DNA of 64,000 nucleotides. Source: [Enterobacter] lignolyticus SCF1. GTDB taxonomy: Bacteria; Pseudomonadota; Gammaproteobacteria; Enterobacterales; Enterobacteriaceae. Of this stretch, positions 43,529 through 52,196 are shown piece after piece. The stretch covers positions 744,001-808,000 of the forward strand of contig NC_014618.1 of assembly GCF_000164865.1 (NCBI RefSeq), written 5' to 3'. The notes under the pieces were generated by a model. It had not been told where the DNA came from, ran no database searches, and saw only the letters and a program-made list of their open reading frames with translations. Made by a program: the position numbers and the translations under genes. Each line of letters opens with the position of its first letter. Positions within the stretch are counted from its first letter, which is position 1.

Positions 43529-44446
43529 TTAGCCGGATGAGGGTTTATTCGCCAGCGCGCGTAATTCATGCGCCAGGTCGATAAACGCCCGCAGTCCCGG
43601 CGGCACATGCCGTCTGCCGGGGTAATAGAGGCGCAGCCCACCGAAGGCCGGGCACCACGCTTCCATCACGCTTTCCAGCCTGCCAGCGGCAAGGTCTTCC
43701 CGGACAAACCCATCGGAAATAAACGCCAGCCCCACGCCGCTCAGCGCGGCGCGGTGGATGGCGCGCATTTCGTTGAGCACAATGCGCGGCGGCACGTTGA
43801 CCGTCAGCTTTTGCTGATGGCGCTCCAGCTCCCAGTGATACAGGCCGCCGTGCGACATGCGCATACCGATGCTGCGGTGCGTAAGCAAATCGTCCGGCGT
43901 CTGCGGTTTACCGTGGCGGGCGAAATACTCCGGTGTGGCGACAATCAGCATCTTCAGGTCGCCGGTCAGCGGCACGGCAATCATATCCTGCGGCACCGAT
44001 TCGGCGAGGCGGATCCCGGCGTCATAGCCTTCCGCGACGATATCGACCATCCGCGATTCGCTGGTAATGTCGAGGCGCATCTGCGGGTAGCGCAGCAAAT
44101 AGGGCTGAATCAACGGCTCAAACAGCAGCGACACGCTCTCCTGCGGCGCGTTGATGCGCAGGGTGCCGCTGGGGGAATCTGGTTCCGCCATGATCTCTTC
44201 CGATGCCCGCTGGATTTCCGCCAGCGCGGGCGCAATGCGCTCGACATAGCGCTGCCCGGCGGGCGTCAGGGCGACGCTGCGGGTGGAGCGATTAAACAGC
44301 CGCACCTTCAGGCGGCTCTCCAGCCCGGCGACGGCATTGCTGACGGCGGTGGCGGACATCCCCAGCTCGCGCGCGGCGGCGCGAAAGCTCTGGCGGTGCG
44401 CGACGGCGAGGATCACTTCCAGTTCGGTCAGGCCGGTACGGTGCAT
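43529..44446 (-). CDS. LysR-family transcriptional regulator
   Basis: 305 residues: HTH domain at about 5-64 (SFRAAARELGMSATAVSNAVAGLESRL) and a substrate-binding-like effector domain from about 90 with ESRMVDIVAEGYDAGIRL and RAIHRAALSGVGLAF. It resembles the AaeR/DmlR-like group. It is divergent from the aldehyde dehydrogenase gene, and a palindrome lies in the 106-base shared region, so it most likely controls that gene and itself. The effector is unknown. Confidence 0.92.
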   Translation of the reverse strand: MHRTGLTELEVILAVAHRQSFRAAARELGMSATAVSNAVAGLESRLKVRLFNRSTRSVALTPAGQRYVERIAPALAEIQRASEEIMAEPDSPSGTLRINAPQESVSLLFEPLIQPYLLRYPQMRLDITSESRMVDIVAEGYDAGIRLAESVPQDMIAVPLTGDLKMLIVATPEYFARHGKPQTPDDLLTHRSIGMRMSHGGLYHWELERHQQKLTVNVPPRIVLNEMRAIHRAALSGVGLAFISDGFVREDLAAGRLESVMEAWCPAFGGLRLYYPGRRHVPPGLRAFIDLAHELRALANKPSSG

Positions 44447-44454
44447 AGATTATC

Positions 44455-44465
44455 CCGATTATCGG
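44455..44465. promoter_or_regulatory. Candidate LysR operator
   Basis: A perfect 11-base palindrome CCGATTATCGG lies nine bases upstream of the LysR start, between two divergent genes. The place suits an autoregulatory LysR site (T-N11-A-like dyad), but it is only a pattern match. Confidence 0.4.
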
Positions 44466-44552
44466 TACAGACCGTAAAGGATAGGCCCGCTTATCGCGGC
44501 AGTCACGGTTTTCTATACTCTGCTGCATCAATGAGAATAGGGAGAGAACACC

Positions 44553-45968
44553 ATGCAGCAGATAGACACGATTTATATTAACGGCGAGTTCGTGACCCCG
44601 CACGGCGAAGCGCGTTTTGCCCTGCACAACCCGGCGACGGAGGCGGTGATTGGCTCTGTGCGTCTGGCCGATGAGCAGGACGCCGAACGGGCGATCGCCG
44701 CCGCAAAAGCGGCATTTGTCGGCTGGTCGCAGACCGGTAAACGCGAGCGTATCGCCGTGCTGAAGCGGATGCATAAGGCCGTCGCGGCGCGGGAAGACGC
44801 GCTGATGGAAGCGATTGTTACCGAGTATGGCGCGCCCAGGGTGCGCGGCCGCTGGATGGCGCAGTACCCGGCCGAGGTGATTGCGCAGGCCATCGAGGCG
44901 CTGGAGGCGTTTGACTTTGTCGAGCAGGCCGGGAGCGCGCAGGTCATTATGACGCCGGTCGGCGTGGCCGGGCTTATCACGCCGTGGAACAGCGACGCCG
45001 GGTTTATCTGCAACAAGCTGGCGACCGCCATGGCGGCAGGCTGTACGGCGGTAATTAAGCCAAGCGAAATGAGCGCCATGCAGACGCAAATTATCACCGA
45101 AGCGCTGCACGAGGCGCAGATCCCGGCGGGGGTATTCAACATCGTGACCGGGCGCGGCGACGTGGTGGGCGATGTGATTAACCATCACCCGGATATCGCT
45201 AAAATCTCCTTCACCGGTTCAACCGCGGTGGGGAAACATATTGTACAAAGCGGAGCGCAGACCCTTAAGCGCGTCACGCTGGAGCTTGGCGGCAAGTCGC
45301 CCACGCTTATTCTCGACGATGCCGACGTTGCGCAGGCTGTTCCGCTGGCGCTGGGGGCGGGCTTTATGAACAGCGGCCAGGCCTGCGTCGCCGGTACGCG
45401 TATTCTGGTGCCGCGCCGTCGTCAGGCGGAGTTTGAACAGGCGATTGCCGCGGCGGTGGGCAACGTCAAATCCGGCGATCCCCGCGATGCGCAGACCGAC
45501 CTCGGTCCGATGGTCAGCCAGAAGCAGTGGCAGCGGGTGCAGGACTATATCCGCCTTGGCCTGCAGGAGGGCGCGCGGCTGTTGACGGGCGGGGAAGGGC
45601 GCCCGGCGGGCTGCGAGCAGGGGTGGTTTGTCAAACCGACCGTGTTTGTCGGCGACAACCGGATGCGCATCGCCCGGGAGGAAATTTTTGGCCCGGTGCT
45701 GGTGATTATTCCCTATGACGACGACGCGCAGGCGATCGCGATTGCCAACGATACCGCGTACGGCCTGAGCGCGCTGGTGCTGAGCGGCGACCGCGAGCGC
45801 GGTGTCCGGATGGCCGCGAAAATTGAGTCCGGTCGCGTGCTGGTCAACACCCTCGCCCATGAGCCGAAGGCGCCGTTCGGCGGGTTTAAGCAGTCCGGTC
45901 TGGGCCGCGAGATGGGCAAATGGGGGATGCTGGCGTACCTCGAACCGAAGACGGTGCTGGTGGGGTAA
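44553..45968 (+). CDS. NAD(P)-dependent aldehyde dehydrogenase
   Basis: Oxidises an unidentified aldehyde to the acid. 471 residues with all family motifs: ITPWNS, the KPSEMSAMQT cofactor Lys, FTGSTAVGK, catalytic Glu244 in LELGGKSP, nucleophile Cys278 in NSGQACVAG, and EEIFGPVLVI. The C-terminal PFGGFKQSGLGREMG is typical of the ALDH family. GGGAGAG is eight bases before ATG. Alone with its LysR regulator; no pathway enzymes are linked, so the substrate cannot be named. E. coli has no such pair between yghU and gss. Confidence 0.93.
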   Translation: MQQIDTIYINGEFVTPHGEARFALHNPATEAVIGSVRLADEQDAERAIAAAKAAFVGWSQTGKRERIAVLKRMHKAVAAREDALMEAIVTEYGAPRVRGRWMAQYPAEVIAQAIEALEAFDFVEQAGSAQVIMTPVGVAGLITPWNSDAGFICNKLATAMAAGCTAVIKPSEMSAMQTQIITEALHEAQIPAGVFNIVTGRGDVVGDVINHHPDIAKISFTGSTAVGKHIVQSGAQTLKRVTLELGGKSPTLILDDADVAQAVPLALGAGFMNSGQACVAGTRILVPRRRQAEFEQAIAAAVGNVKSGDPRDAQTDLGPMVSQKQWQRVQDYIRLGLQEGARLLTGGEGRPAGCEQGWFVKPTVFVGDNRMRIAREEIFGPVLVIIPYDDDAQAIAIANDTAYGLSALVLSGDRERGVRMAAKIESGRVLVNTLAHEPKAPFGGFKQSGLGREMGKWGMLAYLEPKTVLVG

Positions 45969-45982
45969 ACCCCGCCGCCATA

Positions 45983-46006
45983 GCCCTCTCCTTCGCCGGA
46001 GAGGGC
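45983..46006. repeat. Intergenic GC hairpin, GCCCTCTCC type
   Basis: A perfect 9-bp stem GCCCTCTCC/GGAGAGGGC with a 6-base loop lies 15 bases after the aldehyde dehydrogenase stop. It belongs to the dispersed hairpin family of the window and may end that transcript before gss. Confidence 0.7.
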
Positions 46007-46083
46007 GACAAAACATTACCCCCCCGCTTCGCTCTGGGTGCTATCATAGCCGCAACTCAGTTGGCATAGTGAAGGTCAGGTTG

Positions 46084-47943
46084 ATGAGTAAAGGAACAAC
46101 AGGTAGTGACGCCCCGTTTGGAACATTACTGGGGTACGCACCGGGCGGTGTAGCCATTTATTCCTCGAATTACGGCAGTTTAGATCCCCGCAATCCCCCC
46201 GACGACGTCTCATTTCGCAGCTATATCGATAACGAATACATGGGCCATAAGTGGCAGTGCGTCGAGTTCGCCCGTCGTTTTCTGTTCCTGACCTACGGCG
46301 TGGTGTTTACCGATGTCGGTATGGCCTACGAAATTTTCTCGCTGCGCTTTTTACGCCAGGTGGTCAATGACAACCTGCTGGCGCTGCAGGCGTTTGCCAA
46401 CGGTTCGCAGCGTGCGCCGCTGGCGGGCTCGCTGCTGATCTGGCAAAAGGGCGGCGAATTTAACGATACCGGTCACGTGGCGGTGATCACCCAGCTGGTG
46501 GGCAATAAGGTGCGCATTGCCGAGCAAAACGTCATTCACTCACCGCTACCCCAGGGGCAGCAGTGGACGCGCGAGCTGAAGCTGGTGGTGAAAGACGGCC
46601 GCTACACTATTGAAGATACCTTCGATGATACGACGATCCTCGGCTGGATGATCCAGACCGACGATACCGAACACAGCCTGCCGCAGCCGGCGCTGCCGGG
46701 CGCGGCAATGGTCATCGAAGGCGCCCGCCTCGCCAACCACGGACAGTACGACGGTCACTGGCTTAACGAGCAGGATTCGCTGCAGGCGGCCTACGTCAGG
46801 GCCAACGGTCATTTCATCAATAAAGATCCCTGCCAGTATTTCACCATCAGCGAGTGCGCCGAGCAGGAGCTTATCAAGGCCACCAACGAGCTGCATCTGA
46901 TGTACCTGCATGCCACCGACAAGGTGATGAAGGACGATAACCTGCTGGCGCTGTTCGATATTCCGAAGATCCTCTGGCCGCGGCTGCGCCTTTCATGGCA
47001 GCGCCGTCGCCACGATATGATCACCGGGCGTATGGATTTCTGTATGGATGAGCGCGGGCTCAAGGTCTACGAGTACAACGCCGATTCCGCCTCCTGCCAC
47101 ACGGAAGGGGGGCTGATACTCGAGCAGTGGGCCAAAACCGGCTACGCGGGGAAAGGACACAACCCGTCAGAGGACCTGCTGAGCGAGCTTATCGGCGCGT
47201 GGAAGCACAGCACCGCCCGGCCGTTCGTGCATATCATGCAGGATAAAGATCTGGAGGAGAATTATCACGCCCGCTTTATGCAGCGTGCGCTGACAGAAGC
47301 CGGGTTTGACAGCAAAATCCTCTACGGGCTGGACGAGCTGCACTGGGATGCCGCCGGGCAGCTTATCGATGGCGATAGCCGCCCGGTAAACTGCGTGTGG
47401 AAAACCTGGGCGTGGGAAACCGCGATCGAGCAGGTGCGCGAAGTCAGCGAAACCGAATTTGCCGCGGTGCCTATTCGCACCGGCCATCCGCATAACGAGG
47501 TGCGCCTTATCGACGTCCTGCTGCGCCCGGAGGTGATGGTCTTTGAGCCGCTGTGGACGGTTATTCCTGGCAACAAGGCGATTCTCCCGGTGCTGTGGCA
47601 GCTTTTCCCGCACCATCGCTATCTGCTGGATACCGACTTCGTGGTGAACGAGGAGCTGGCGAAAACCGGCTATGCGGTGAAGCCTATCTCCGGACGCTGC
47701 GGCAGTAATATCGATCTGGTGAGCCATGACGATGAGCTGCTCGATCAAAGCTCCGGCAAGTTCTTCGATCGCAAGAACATCTACCAGCAGCTGTGGTGCC
47801 TGCCGAAGGTGGACGGGAAGTACATTCAGGTATGCACTTTTACCGTCGGCGGCAACTACGGCGGCACCTGCCTGCGCGGCGACGATTCGCTGGTTATTAA
47901 AAAAGAGAGCGATATTGAGCCGCTGATGGTTGAGAAACGCTAA
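46084..47943 (+). CDS. gss: Bifunctional glutathionylspermidine synthetase/amidase Gss
   Basis: Conjugates glutathione to spermidine with ATP and also cleaves the product, helping redox control. 619 residues, as in E. coli. The N-terminal CHAP-type amidase (about 1-195) has nucleophile Cys59 in HKWQCVEF and a His in NDTGHVAVI. The C-terminal ATP-grasp synthetase has RMDFCMDERGLKVYEYN, GYAVKPISGRCGSN and TCLRGDDSL. The chosen ATG gives MSKGTTGSDAPFG; open frame upstream belongs to read-through of the preceding dehydrogenase region. Confidence 0.97.
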   Translation: MSKGTTGSDAPFGTLLGYAPGGVAIYSSNYGSLDPRNPPDDVSFRSYIDNEYMGHKWQCVEFARRFLFLTYGVVFTDVGMAYEIFSLRFLRQVVNDNLLALQAFANGSQRAPLAGSLLIWQKGGEFNDTGHVAVITQLVGNKVRIAEQNVIHSPLPQGQQWTRELKLVVKDGRYTIEDTFDDTTILGWMIQTDDTEHSLPQPALPGAAMVIEGARLANHGQYDGHWLNEQDSLQAAYVRANGHFINKDPCQYFTISECAEQELIKATNELHLMYLHATDKVMKDDNLLALFDIPKILWPRLRLSWQRRRHDMITGRMDFCMDERGLKVYEYNADSASCHTEGGLILEQWAKTGYAGKGHNPSEDLLSELIGAWKHSTARPFVHIMQDKDLEENYHARFMQRALTEAGFDSKILYGLDELHWDAAGQLIDGDSRPVNCVWKTWAWETAIEQVREVSETEFAAVPIRTGHPHNEVRLIDVLLRPEVMVFEPLWTVIPGNKAILPVLWQLFPHHRYLLDTDFVVNEELAKTGYAVKPISGRCGSNIDLVSHDDELLDQSSGKFFDRKNIYQQLWCLPKVDGKYIQVCTFTVGGNYGGTCLRGDDSLVIKKESDIEPLMVEKR

Positions 47944-48377
47944 TCTTACCGTTCTGTCCTTATCCTGCTCCGGCGGCGCTGCCCGCCGGAGCATTCCTCA
48001 TCATTCTGGAATAATAGTATTCATTGTTTTGTATATTTTAACTGTTTATCTTTTTTGTGGTTTTGTTACTCTTTAACGCAGACCCTGAATCTGGGCGCGG
48101 GTGCAATGCCTGAGCGACGCCAGAAAACGGAATTGTTTATAAATACATAATTGTTTGCGTAATTTAAATAATTTAAAAAATTGTGGTTATTAGTGCAATT
48201 GTTTAAGGTAGAGAACCAATGCGCTATATCTGTTCGATATTCATGTGATAGTTGAACGGATGTTATTTGTTTTGAAAAATATCCGATATTAAATTGTTTA
48301 TATTTAGTTATTTGAAATGCTTATCTTTTATGTTGTTATGAGCTTGCTTCTATTAAGTGATTAAAGAGAAAATAAAA
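47944..48377. other. AT-rich intergenic region after gss
   Basis: 434 bases. The first 50 hold a terminator-like hairpin; the rest is strongly AT-rich with runs such as ATAATTTAAATAATTTAAAAAATTG and no gene that I can support. It marks the change from backbone to accessory DNA and is a likely H-NS-bound promoter of the small HTH gene. Confidence 0.6.
47966..47993 (+). terminator. Terminator-like hairpin after gss
   Basis: A perfect 11-bp stem TGCTCCGGCGG/CCGCCGGAGCA with a 6-base loop is 22 bases beyond the stop, followed by TTCCTCATC, a weak T-run. Confidence 0.65.
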
Positions 48378-48689
48378 ATGCTGGAAAAGCCTGATTTTGA
48401 ATATCTTAAAAATATTGATTTGAATTCTGTACTCTATTTTTCAGCGGTGATGAGTTATAAAACTATATTTAATGCCAGCGTGGTGATGAACTGCTCTGCG
48501 CCGACGGTGAGCATTATGCTCAAGCGGTTTTGTTCCTACTTTCCGGTTCCGCTTTTCGAGCGCGAAGGACGCTGTCTGAAACCGACAAAATATGCCGTTG
48601 AGCTGGATAAAATGATCAGCGAAACGTTTTTTAACTTCCGCTATACGCTGGCGGGCAGCAAGCCTGTACGGGTGATGGACGAAATCTGA
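48378..48689 (+). CDS. Stand-alone LysR-type HTH protein
   Basis: About 103 residues from MLEKPDFEYLKN; a GTG start 21 bases upstream is possible. It carries only the LysR-type winged HTH (LNSVLYFSAVMSYKTIFNAS, NCSAPTVSIMLKRF, PLFEREGRCLKPTKYAVELD) and a short tail, without the effector domain of about 200 residues. It could be an intact small DNA-binding protein or the remnant of a truncated regulator. Upstream DNA is very AT-rich. Its stop lies nine bases from that of the convergent full-length LysR gene. Confidence 0.6.
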   Translation: MLEKPDFEYLKNIDLNSVLYFSAVMSYKTIFNASVVMNCSAPTVSIMLKRFCSYFPVPLFEREGRCLKPTKYAVELDKMISETFFNFRYTLAGSKPVRVMDEI

Positions 48690-48698
48690 TCCCGGTAC

Positions 48699-49631
48699 TT
48701 ATGCTGGAACCGCTTCCCCGTCGTTTGCCATTAGCTCAATAATATAGTCTAACGACGACTGTACCCGGAATGGCAGGTTTTTTCTGCTGCGGTATATGAC
48801 ATAGCAGTCAATATAAATCCCCCATTCAGGCGGCAACACCGGCCGTATTTCGCTGACGTCCTGCAACAGCAGCTCGGAGGCGACCATATAGCCCATTCCT
48901 TTTCTGCAGCAGTTGACCGCCGTGTAAAGATTATCGAACTTCAGTTTTCCCGTCACCGCGACGGATTTGACGTCTGTTGTGTCTGTCTGAGTGAATTCGA
49001 ACACATTCTCATAGCTGTTGTTCGCCATGGCGCTCAGCAGGATGAACGGATGCCGGGAAAGCTCTTCCGGCGTGGTAAATGGATGCTGCTCATGAAATGC
49101 CCGGGTGGCAAACACGTCCAGCCTGATGCGTTTTACCTTACGGGCGATCAGATTGTGATTATGCGGTGGTGAATAAGAGATCAGAATGTCGCAGGAGTTA
49201 TCGAAGCTGATACCTTTAAAATAGTCCGCCTGATGCAGGTTAGAGGTGGTGATCGTTACGTTCAGCTCCGGAAAGCGGTGCAGCAGGGGGGGCAGAATAG
49301 TGTCGGCAAGGTAGGCCTGCATACCCGAAGGCGAGTAGATATTCACTTCCCCGACAGGCGCCTTTTTATAGTTTTCGACCAGCTCAAAGAGCTCGTCATT
49401 TTCATGGATATGCTTTTTGATGTGGGGCAGCAGCGTTTCGCCAAAAGTGGTGAGCCCTATCGGGCGCTTTTCCCGCTCGATTATCTTAATCCCCAGCGTT
49501 TCTTCTACCGCCGCAATGCTCTTGCTAATGCTGGCCTGGGTCAGCCCGATGTTTTTCGCTGACAGGCTAAAGCTTTGCGTTGCCGCAACGTCCAGGAGGA
49601 TTTTCAGATCCTTAATTTTTAGCTGTTTCAT
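48699..49631 (-). CDS. LysR-family transcriptional regulator
   Basis: 310 residues: HTH at about 4-63 (FSLSAKNIGLTQASISKSIAA) and an effector domain from about 90 (VNIYSPSGMQAYLADTILPPLL, the CDILISYSPP region). It is last of four same-strand genes (DUF3302, HlyD-like, LuxR-like, LysR), 33 bases after the LuxR-type gene, so probably in one transcription unit and controlling it. The effector domain is too divergent to guess a ligand. Confidence 0.9.
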   Translation of the reverse strand: MKQLKIKDLKILLDVAATQSFSLSAKNIGLTQASISKSIAAVEETLGIKIIEREKRPIGLTTFGETLLPHIKKHIHENDELFELVENYKKAPVGEVNIYSPSGMQAYLADTILPPLLHRFPELNVTITTSNLHQADYFKGISFDNSCDILISYSPPHNHNLIARKVKRIRLDVFATRAFHEQHPFTTPEELSRHPFILLSAMANNSYENVFEFTQTDTTDVKSVAVTGKLKFDNLYTAVNCCRKGMGYMVASELLLQDVSEIRPVLPPEWGIYIDCYVIYRSRKNLPFRVQSSLDYIIELMANDGEAVPA

Positions 49632-49664
49632 TATGTCTGTACGTAGTGACGGTGGAGCCTGCTA

Positions 49665-50288
49665 TTAAGTGTAGCTGAGCTGCGACTTCAGGTGATTATC
49701 CAGGGAAACGCCAATGTACTGTTTTGATGCCTGAAGCGCATTACAGCTCCCGCCCAGCATTTGCCGTACCGAGCTTAATCCCAGCTTCTTTAACGCATTA
49801 TGGCGGTGGCTGTAAAAGGTTTTTATTGAAATCTTCATCCGGCGGCAAACTTCCTCCACCCCTGACTCCTTCATCGAGGCCAGCAGCACCAGGCGCTCGC
49901 GCGGGGTCAGGTTTACCACGTTTTGTCGATAAGGCCGCTGGCTGGCGGCCGGACCGGTCCACGCCGATACTTGGTCATAGACCGTTTCGGGCGGCAGGCA
50001 GGGAGAGAGCAGCTGCTGGGGAGAAACCCCCCAGCGGTTAAGAAAGAAGTGCTGCTCGGGCGTGCCAAGCAGCGTGGTTCTTTTCACTCCGCGCTGGATG
50101 GCGCTTTCGAAAACGGAGAGCAAATCCAGCAGCGAGCTGCCCGGGGAAGCCACGACCAGCAGGCGCGAGCTGGTGCGCTGCGGCGTCAGCAGCCATTCAG
50201 CGAACGTCGTTACCTCCGTTTTTGATGCCGCAAACAGATGCTTCAACGCCAGTAGGGAAAACCGACACTCGCTAATAATGGTCAACAT
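49665..50288 (-). CDS. LuxR-type HTH regulator with degenerate receiver-like domain
   Basis: 207 residues. The C-terminal HTH is clear at about 127-175 (LTPRERLVLLASMKESGVEEVCRRMKISI in parts, then the recognition helix KTFYSHRHNALKKLG). The N-terminal 110 residues look receiver-like in layout, but the strand that should carry the phospho-Asp reads LLVVASPGSS, so phosphorylation is unlikely. This resembles small surface-structure regulators of the enterobacterial FimW/MrkI/CsgD-like type. It follows the HlyD-like gene by 38 bases. Confidence 0.85.
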   Translation of the reverse strand: MLTIISECRFSLLALKHLFAASKTEVTTFAEWLLTPQRTSSRLLVVASPGSSLLDLLSVFESAIQRGVKRTTLLGTPEQHFFLNRWGVSPQQLLSPCLPPETVYDQVSAWTGPAASQRPYRQNVVNLTPRERLVLLASMKESGVEEVCRRMKISIKTFYSHRHNALKKLGLSSVRQMLGGSCNALQASKQYIGVSLDNHLKSQLSYT

Positions 50289-50326
50289 GGCACCCTCCGG
50301 GATAAAACCGACAGTGAAAAACGCGC

Positions 50327-51463
50327 TTAGTGATCCAGGTAGAGGTAGTGCATCCAGCTGGTCATTCGCAGTAAAACCTTACGCATAATGGCGACGTGGG
50401 AAAAATGGTCGGAATAGACCGCCACCTGCGCATAGATACCGTCCGGCAGCGCGTCGATGCTTTCGTTAGCATCCAGCTCAATCATTGCGAGCACGCCGTC
50501 GGTACCCGGGGCAATCGTCAGCGACTGCAGCGTACCCTGCGCCTGGTAAGAACCCCCAGGGATAACCGGCTGTATCGCCGTGAGCTTGCCGCTAAAGACC
50601 TGGCCCGGCAGCGAATTAAAGACGATCTCCGCTTCATCGCCCGGTTTCAGACGCAGCAGCGAGTTCTGGCGGAACTGCGCGATAATCTGCCGTTTTTGCT
50701 GCGGAATAAACACCATCACCGGACGCAGCGGCAGCGCGGCGGCAAAGGTGCCGGGGCGAATCAGCACCTGGCTTACGTAGCCGTCGCTCGGGGCGCGCAC
50801 GACCGTCTGCTCGACATCGTATTTCGCTTCAGCAAGCTGGGCGCGCAGGCTGGCGATTTGCGACTGCTCACCGTTCATGACGCTATCCAGCTGGCTTTTG
50901 ATCTGCGCCTGCTGCGCCAGAGCCGACTTCACCATGGCGTCCTGCGCGAGATAGTTCTGCCGGGCGTTGTCGATATCGCTTTCAGAGAAGGGGTTAACCT
51001 TGGCTTTGCTGCCCTGCAAATAGCGCTGGTAATCTTTATACAGGCGATCGCGCTCTGCGCTGGCCTGCGCGGTGTTGGCTTTCGCCTCATCCAGCTGTCC
51101 CTGCAGCGACTCGGCGTTATGAATCGCGGTGACCAGGTCCGCTTCCAGCCGCGACACGCGCGCCTGATAGCGGGTTGGGTCCAGCTCGAACAGCACCTCG
51201 CCTTTTTTTATCAGCGTGTTTGTCTTATCGGTCACTGTTCTGACGATACCGGTGACCTGCGGGGTAATCGGTACCGACACCACCGCTTTTTGCGCCTGGA
51301 AGGTGTACGGATGGTTATAGTTCATCAGCAGAATCAGTGCGCCAACCAGAAAAATACCGCCGAGCGCCGCGGTTGGAATACTCCACTTATTGACCGGAAT
51401 CTTAAAGATTTTGAAGACCAGCCAGGCGAAGGCGACGTAAGTAAGAATAATTAATAAATCCAC
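50327..51463 (-). CDS. HlyD-family membrane fusion protein, YiaV/YibH-like
   Basis: Periplasmic adaptor of 378 residues, the length of E. coli YiaV and YibH. An N-terminal region with two hydrophobic stretches (LLIILTYVAFAWLVFKIF and LGGIFLVGALILLMNY) anchors it in the inner membrane. A biotinyl-lipoyl half-motif (VPITPQVTGIVRTV), a long coiled coil (about 100-200), the second lipoyl half (APSDGYVSQVLIRPGT) and a beta-barrel follow. It pairs with the DUF3302 gene two bases away. No linked transporter is present, so its pump partner, if any, is elsewhere. E. coli has two such pairs; I cannot choose between them. Confidence 0.9.
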   Translation of the reverse strand: MDLLIILTYVAFAWLVFKIFKIPVNKWSIPTAALGGIFLVGALILLMNYNHPYTFQAQKAVVSVPITPQVTGIVRTVTDKTNTLIKKGEVLFELDPTRYQARVSRLEADLVTAIHNAESLQGQLDEAKANTAQASAERDRLYKDYQRYLQGSKAKVNPFSESDIDNARQNYLAQDAMVKSALAQQAQIKSQLDSVMNGEQSQIASLRAQLAEAKYDVEQTVVRAPSDGYVSQVLIRPGTFAAALPLRPVMVFIPQQKRQIIAQFRQNSLLRLKPGDEAEIVFNSLPGQVFSGKLTAIQPVIPGGSYQAQGTLQSLTIAPGTDGVLAMIELDANESIDALPDGIYAQVAVYSDHFSHVAIMRKVLLRMTSWMHYLYLDH

Positions 51464-51465
51464 AA

Positions 51466-51813
51466 TTAATTACCTTGAGTGTTATCAGTGTCAGAACGTT
51501 GTTGTGTTTTTATCTGCCGTTCGAGTTCGGCAATACGTAGCTGCAGGTTTTCATACTGTAGCTGCGACTGTGGGTTGGATTGCATACCCCATCCGCGATC
51601 GGGACGGTACAGCGTGGCCCAGATCCACAGGAACGGCCACAGCACGTGCAGGGTAAACAGGCTAACCCAGCCCGCGACATGAATAGCGTCGGCGTGCGGG
51701 TGGTTACGCTTTTTGGCTATTTCATAGGGAATATCGTGGATGATGATGATGCCGTAAAAGATGACGAGGAACACCACGATTAAAACGCCAAGTGCAAAAT
51801 AATTAAGAAACAT
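51466..51813 (-). CDS. DUF3302 inner-membrane protein, YiaW/YibI-like
   Basis: 115 residues with two hydrophobic helices, near 5-25 (YFALGVLIVVFLVIFYGIII) and 45-66 (AGWVSLFTLHVLWPFLWIW), then a charged tail with coiled-coil potential (YENLQLRIAELERQIKTQQ). The IPYEIAKKRNHPHADAIH stretch between helices is the DUF3302 signature. AGGGA lies upstream of ATG. The HlyD-like partner follows after two bases. Function unknown. Confidence 0.9.
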   Translation of the reverse strand: MFLNYFALGVLIVVFLVIFYGIIIIHDIPYEIAKKRNHPHADAIHVAGWVSLFTLHVLWPFLWIWATLYRPDRGWGMQSNPQSQLQYENLQLRIAELERQIKTQQRSDTDNTQGN

Positions 51814-52196
51814 ACAATCCCTCTTTCCAGGCTCTGTTGTGCGGTCGCGCGATGGGGGACAAAGTGGTTATGCATTGCAGGGGGCTGAGGCCTGTTACGC
51901 TGTTTTCATTCAGTTTTGTTTTGGTAAATATGATGTTAATTTCTCAGCTGTTTTATTCGACGGGAAACCTTCATTAATAATAATGGGTGCAGGATACCTT
52001 ATTATATTAGGGACGGTAGCGTTAAACGTTTAGTAAAACCTAATGATTTAATAATTCCTATGGAAGTGTTTATAATTAAATTGCCTGCTAATTGATGAAA
52101 TATATATTTTTGTCAGGATTGTTATATTGGCTGTCATTTTTCATAAAAATAAACGTAAATGCCGGGGTGAGCTTTTTCTGCGGCAAATTAAAATAG
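51814..52196. other. AT-rich intergenic region
   Basis: 383 bases between the DUF3302 gene start and the AraC gene stop, AT-rich with no credible gene. A perfect palindrome TAAACGTTTA is at 52023-52032. It likely holds the promoter of the DUF3302-HlyD-LuxR-LysR unit and the terminator of the AraC gene, but I see no strong hairpin. Confidence 0.55.

Noticed and set aside
51839..52033. 64-codon frame with a hydrophobic tail upstream of the DUF3302 gene
   Set aside because: No ribosome site and lies in a region with promoter-like AT content; not enough to call.
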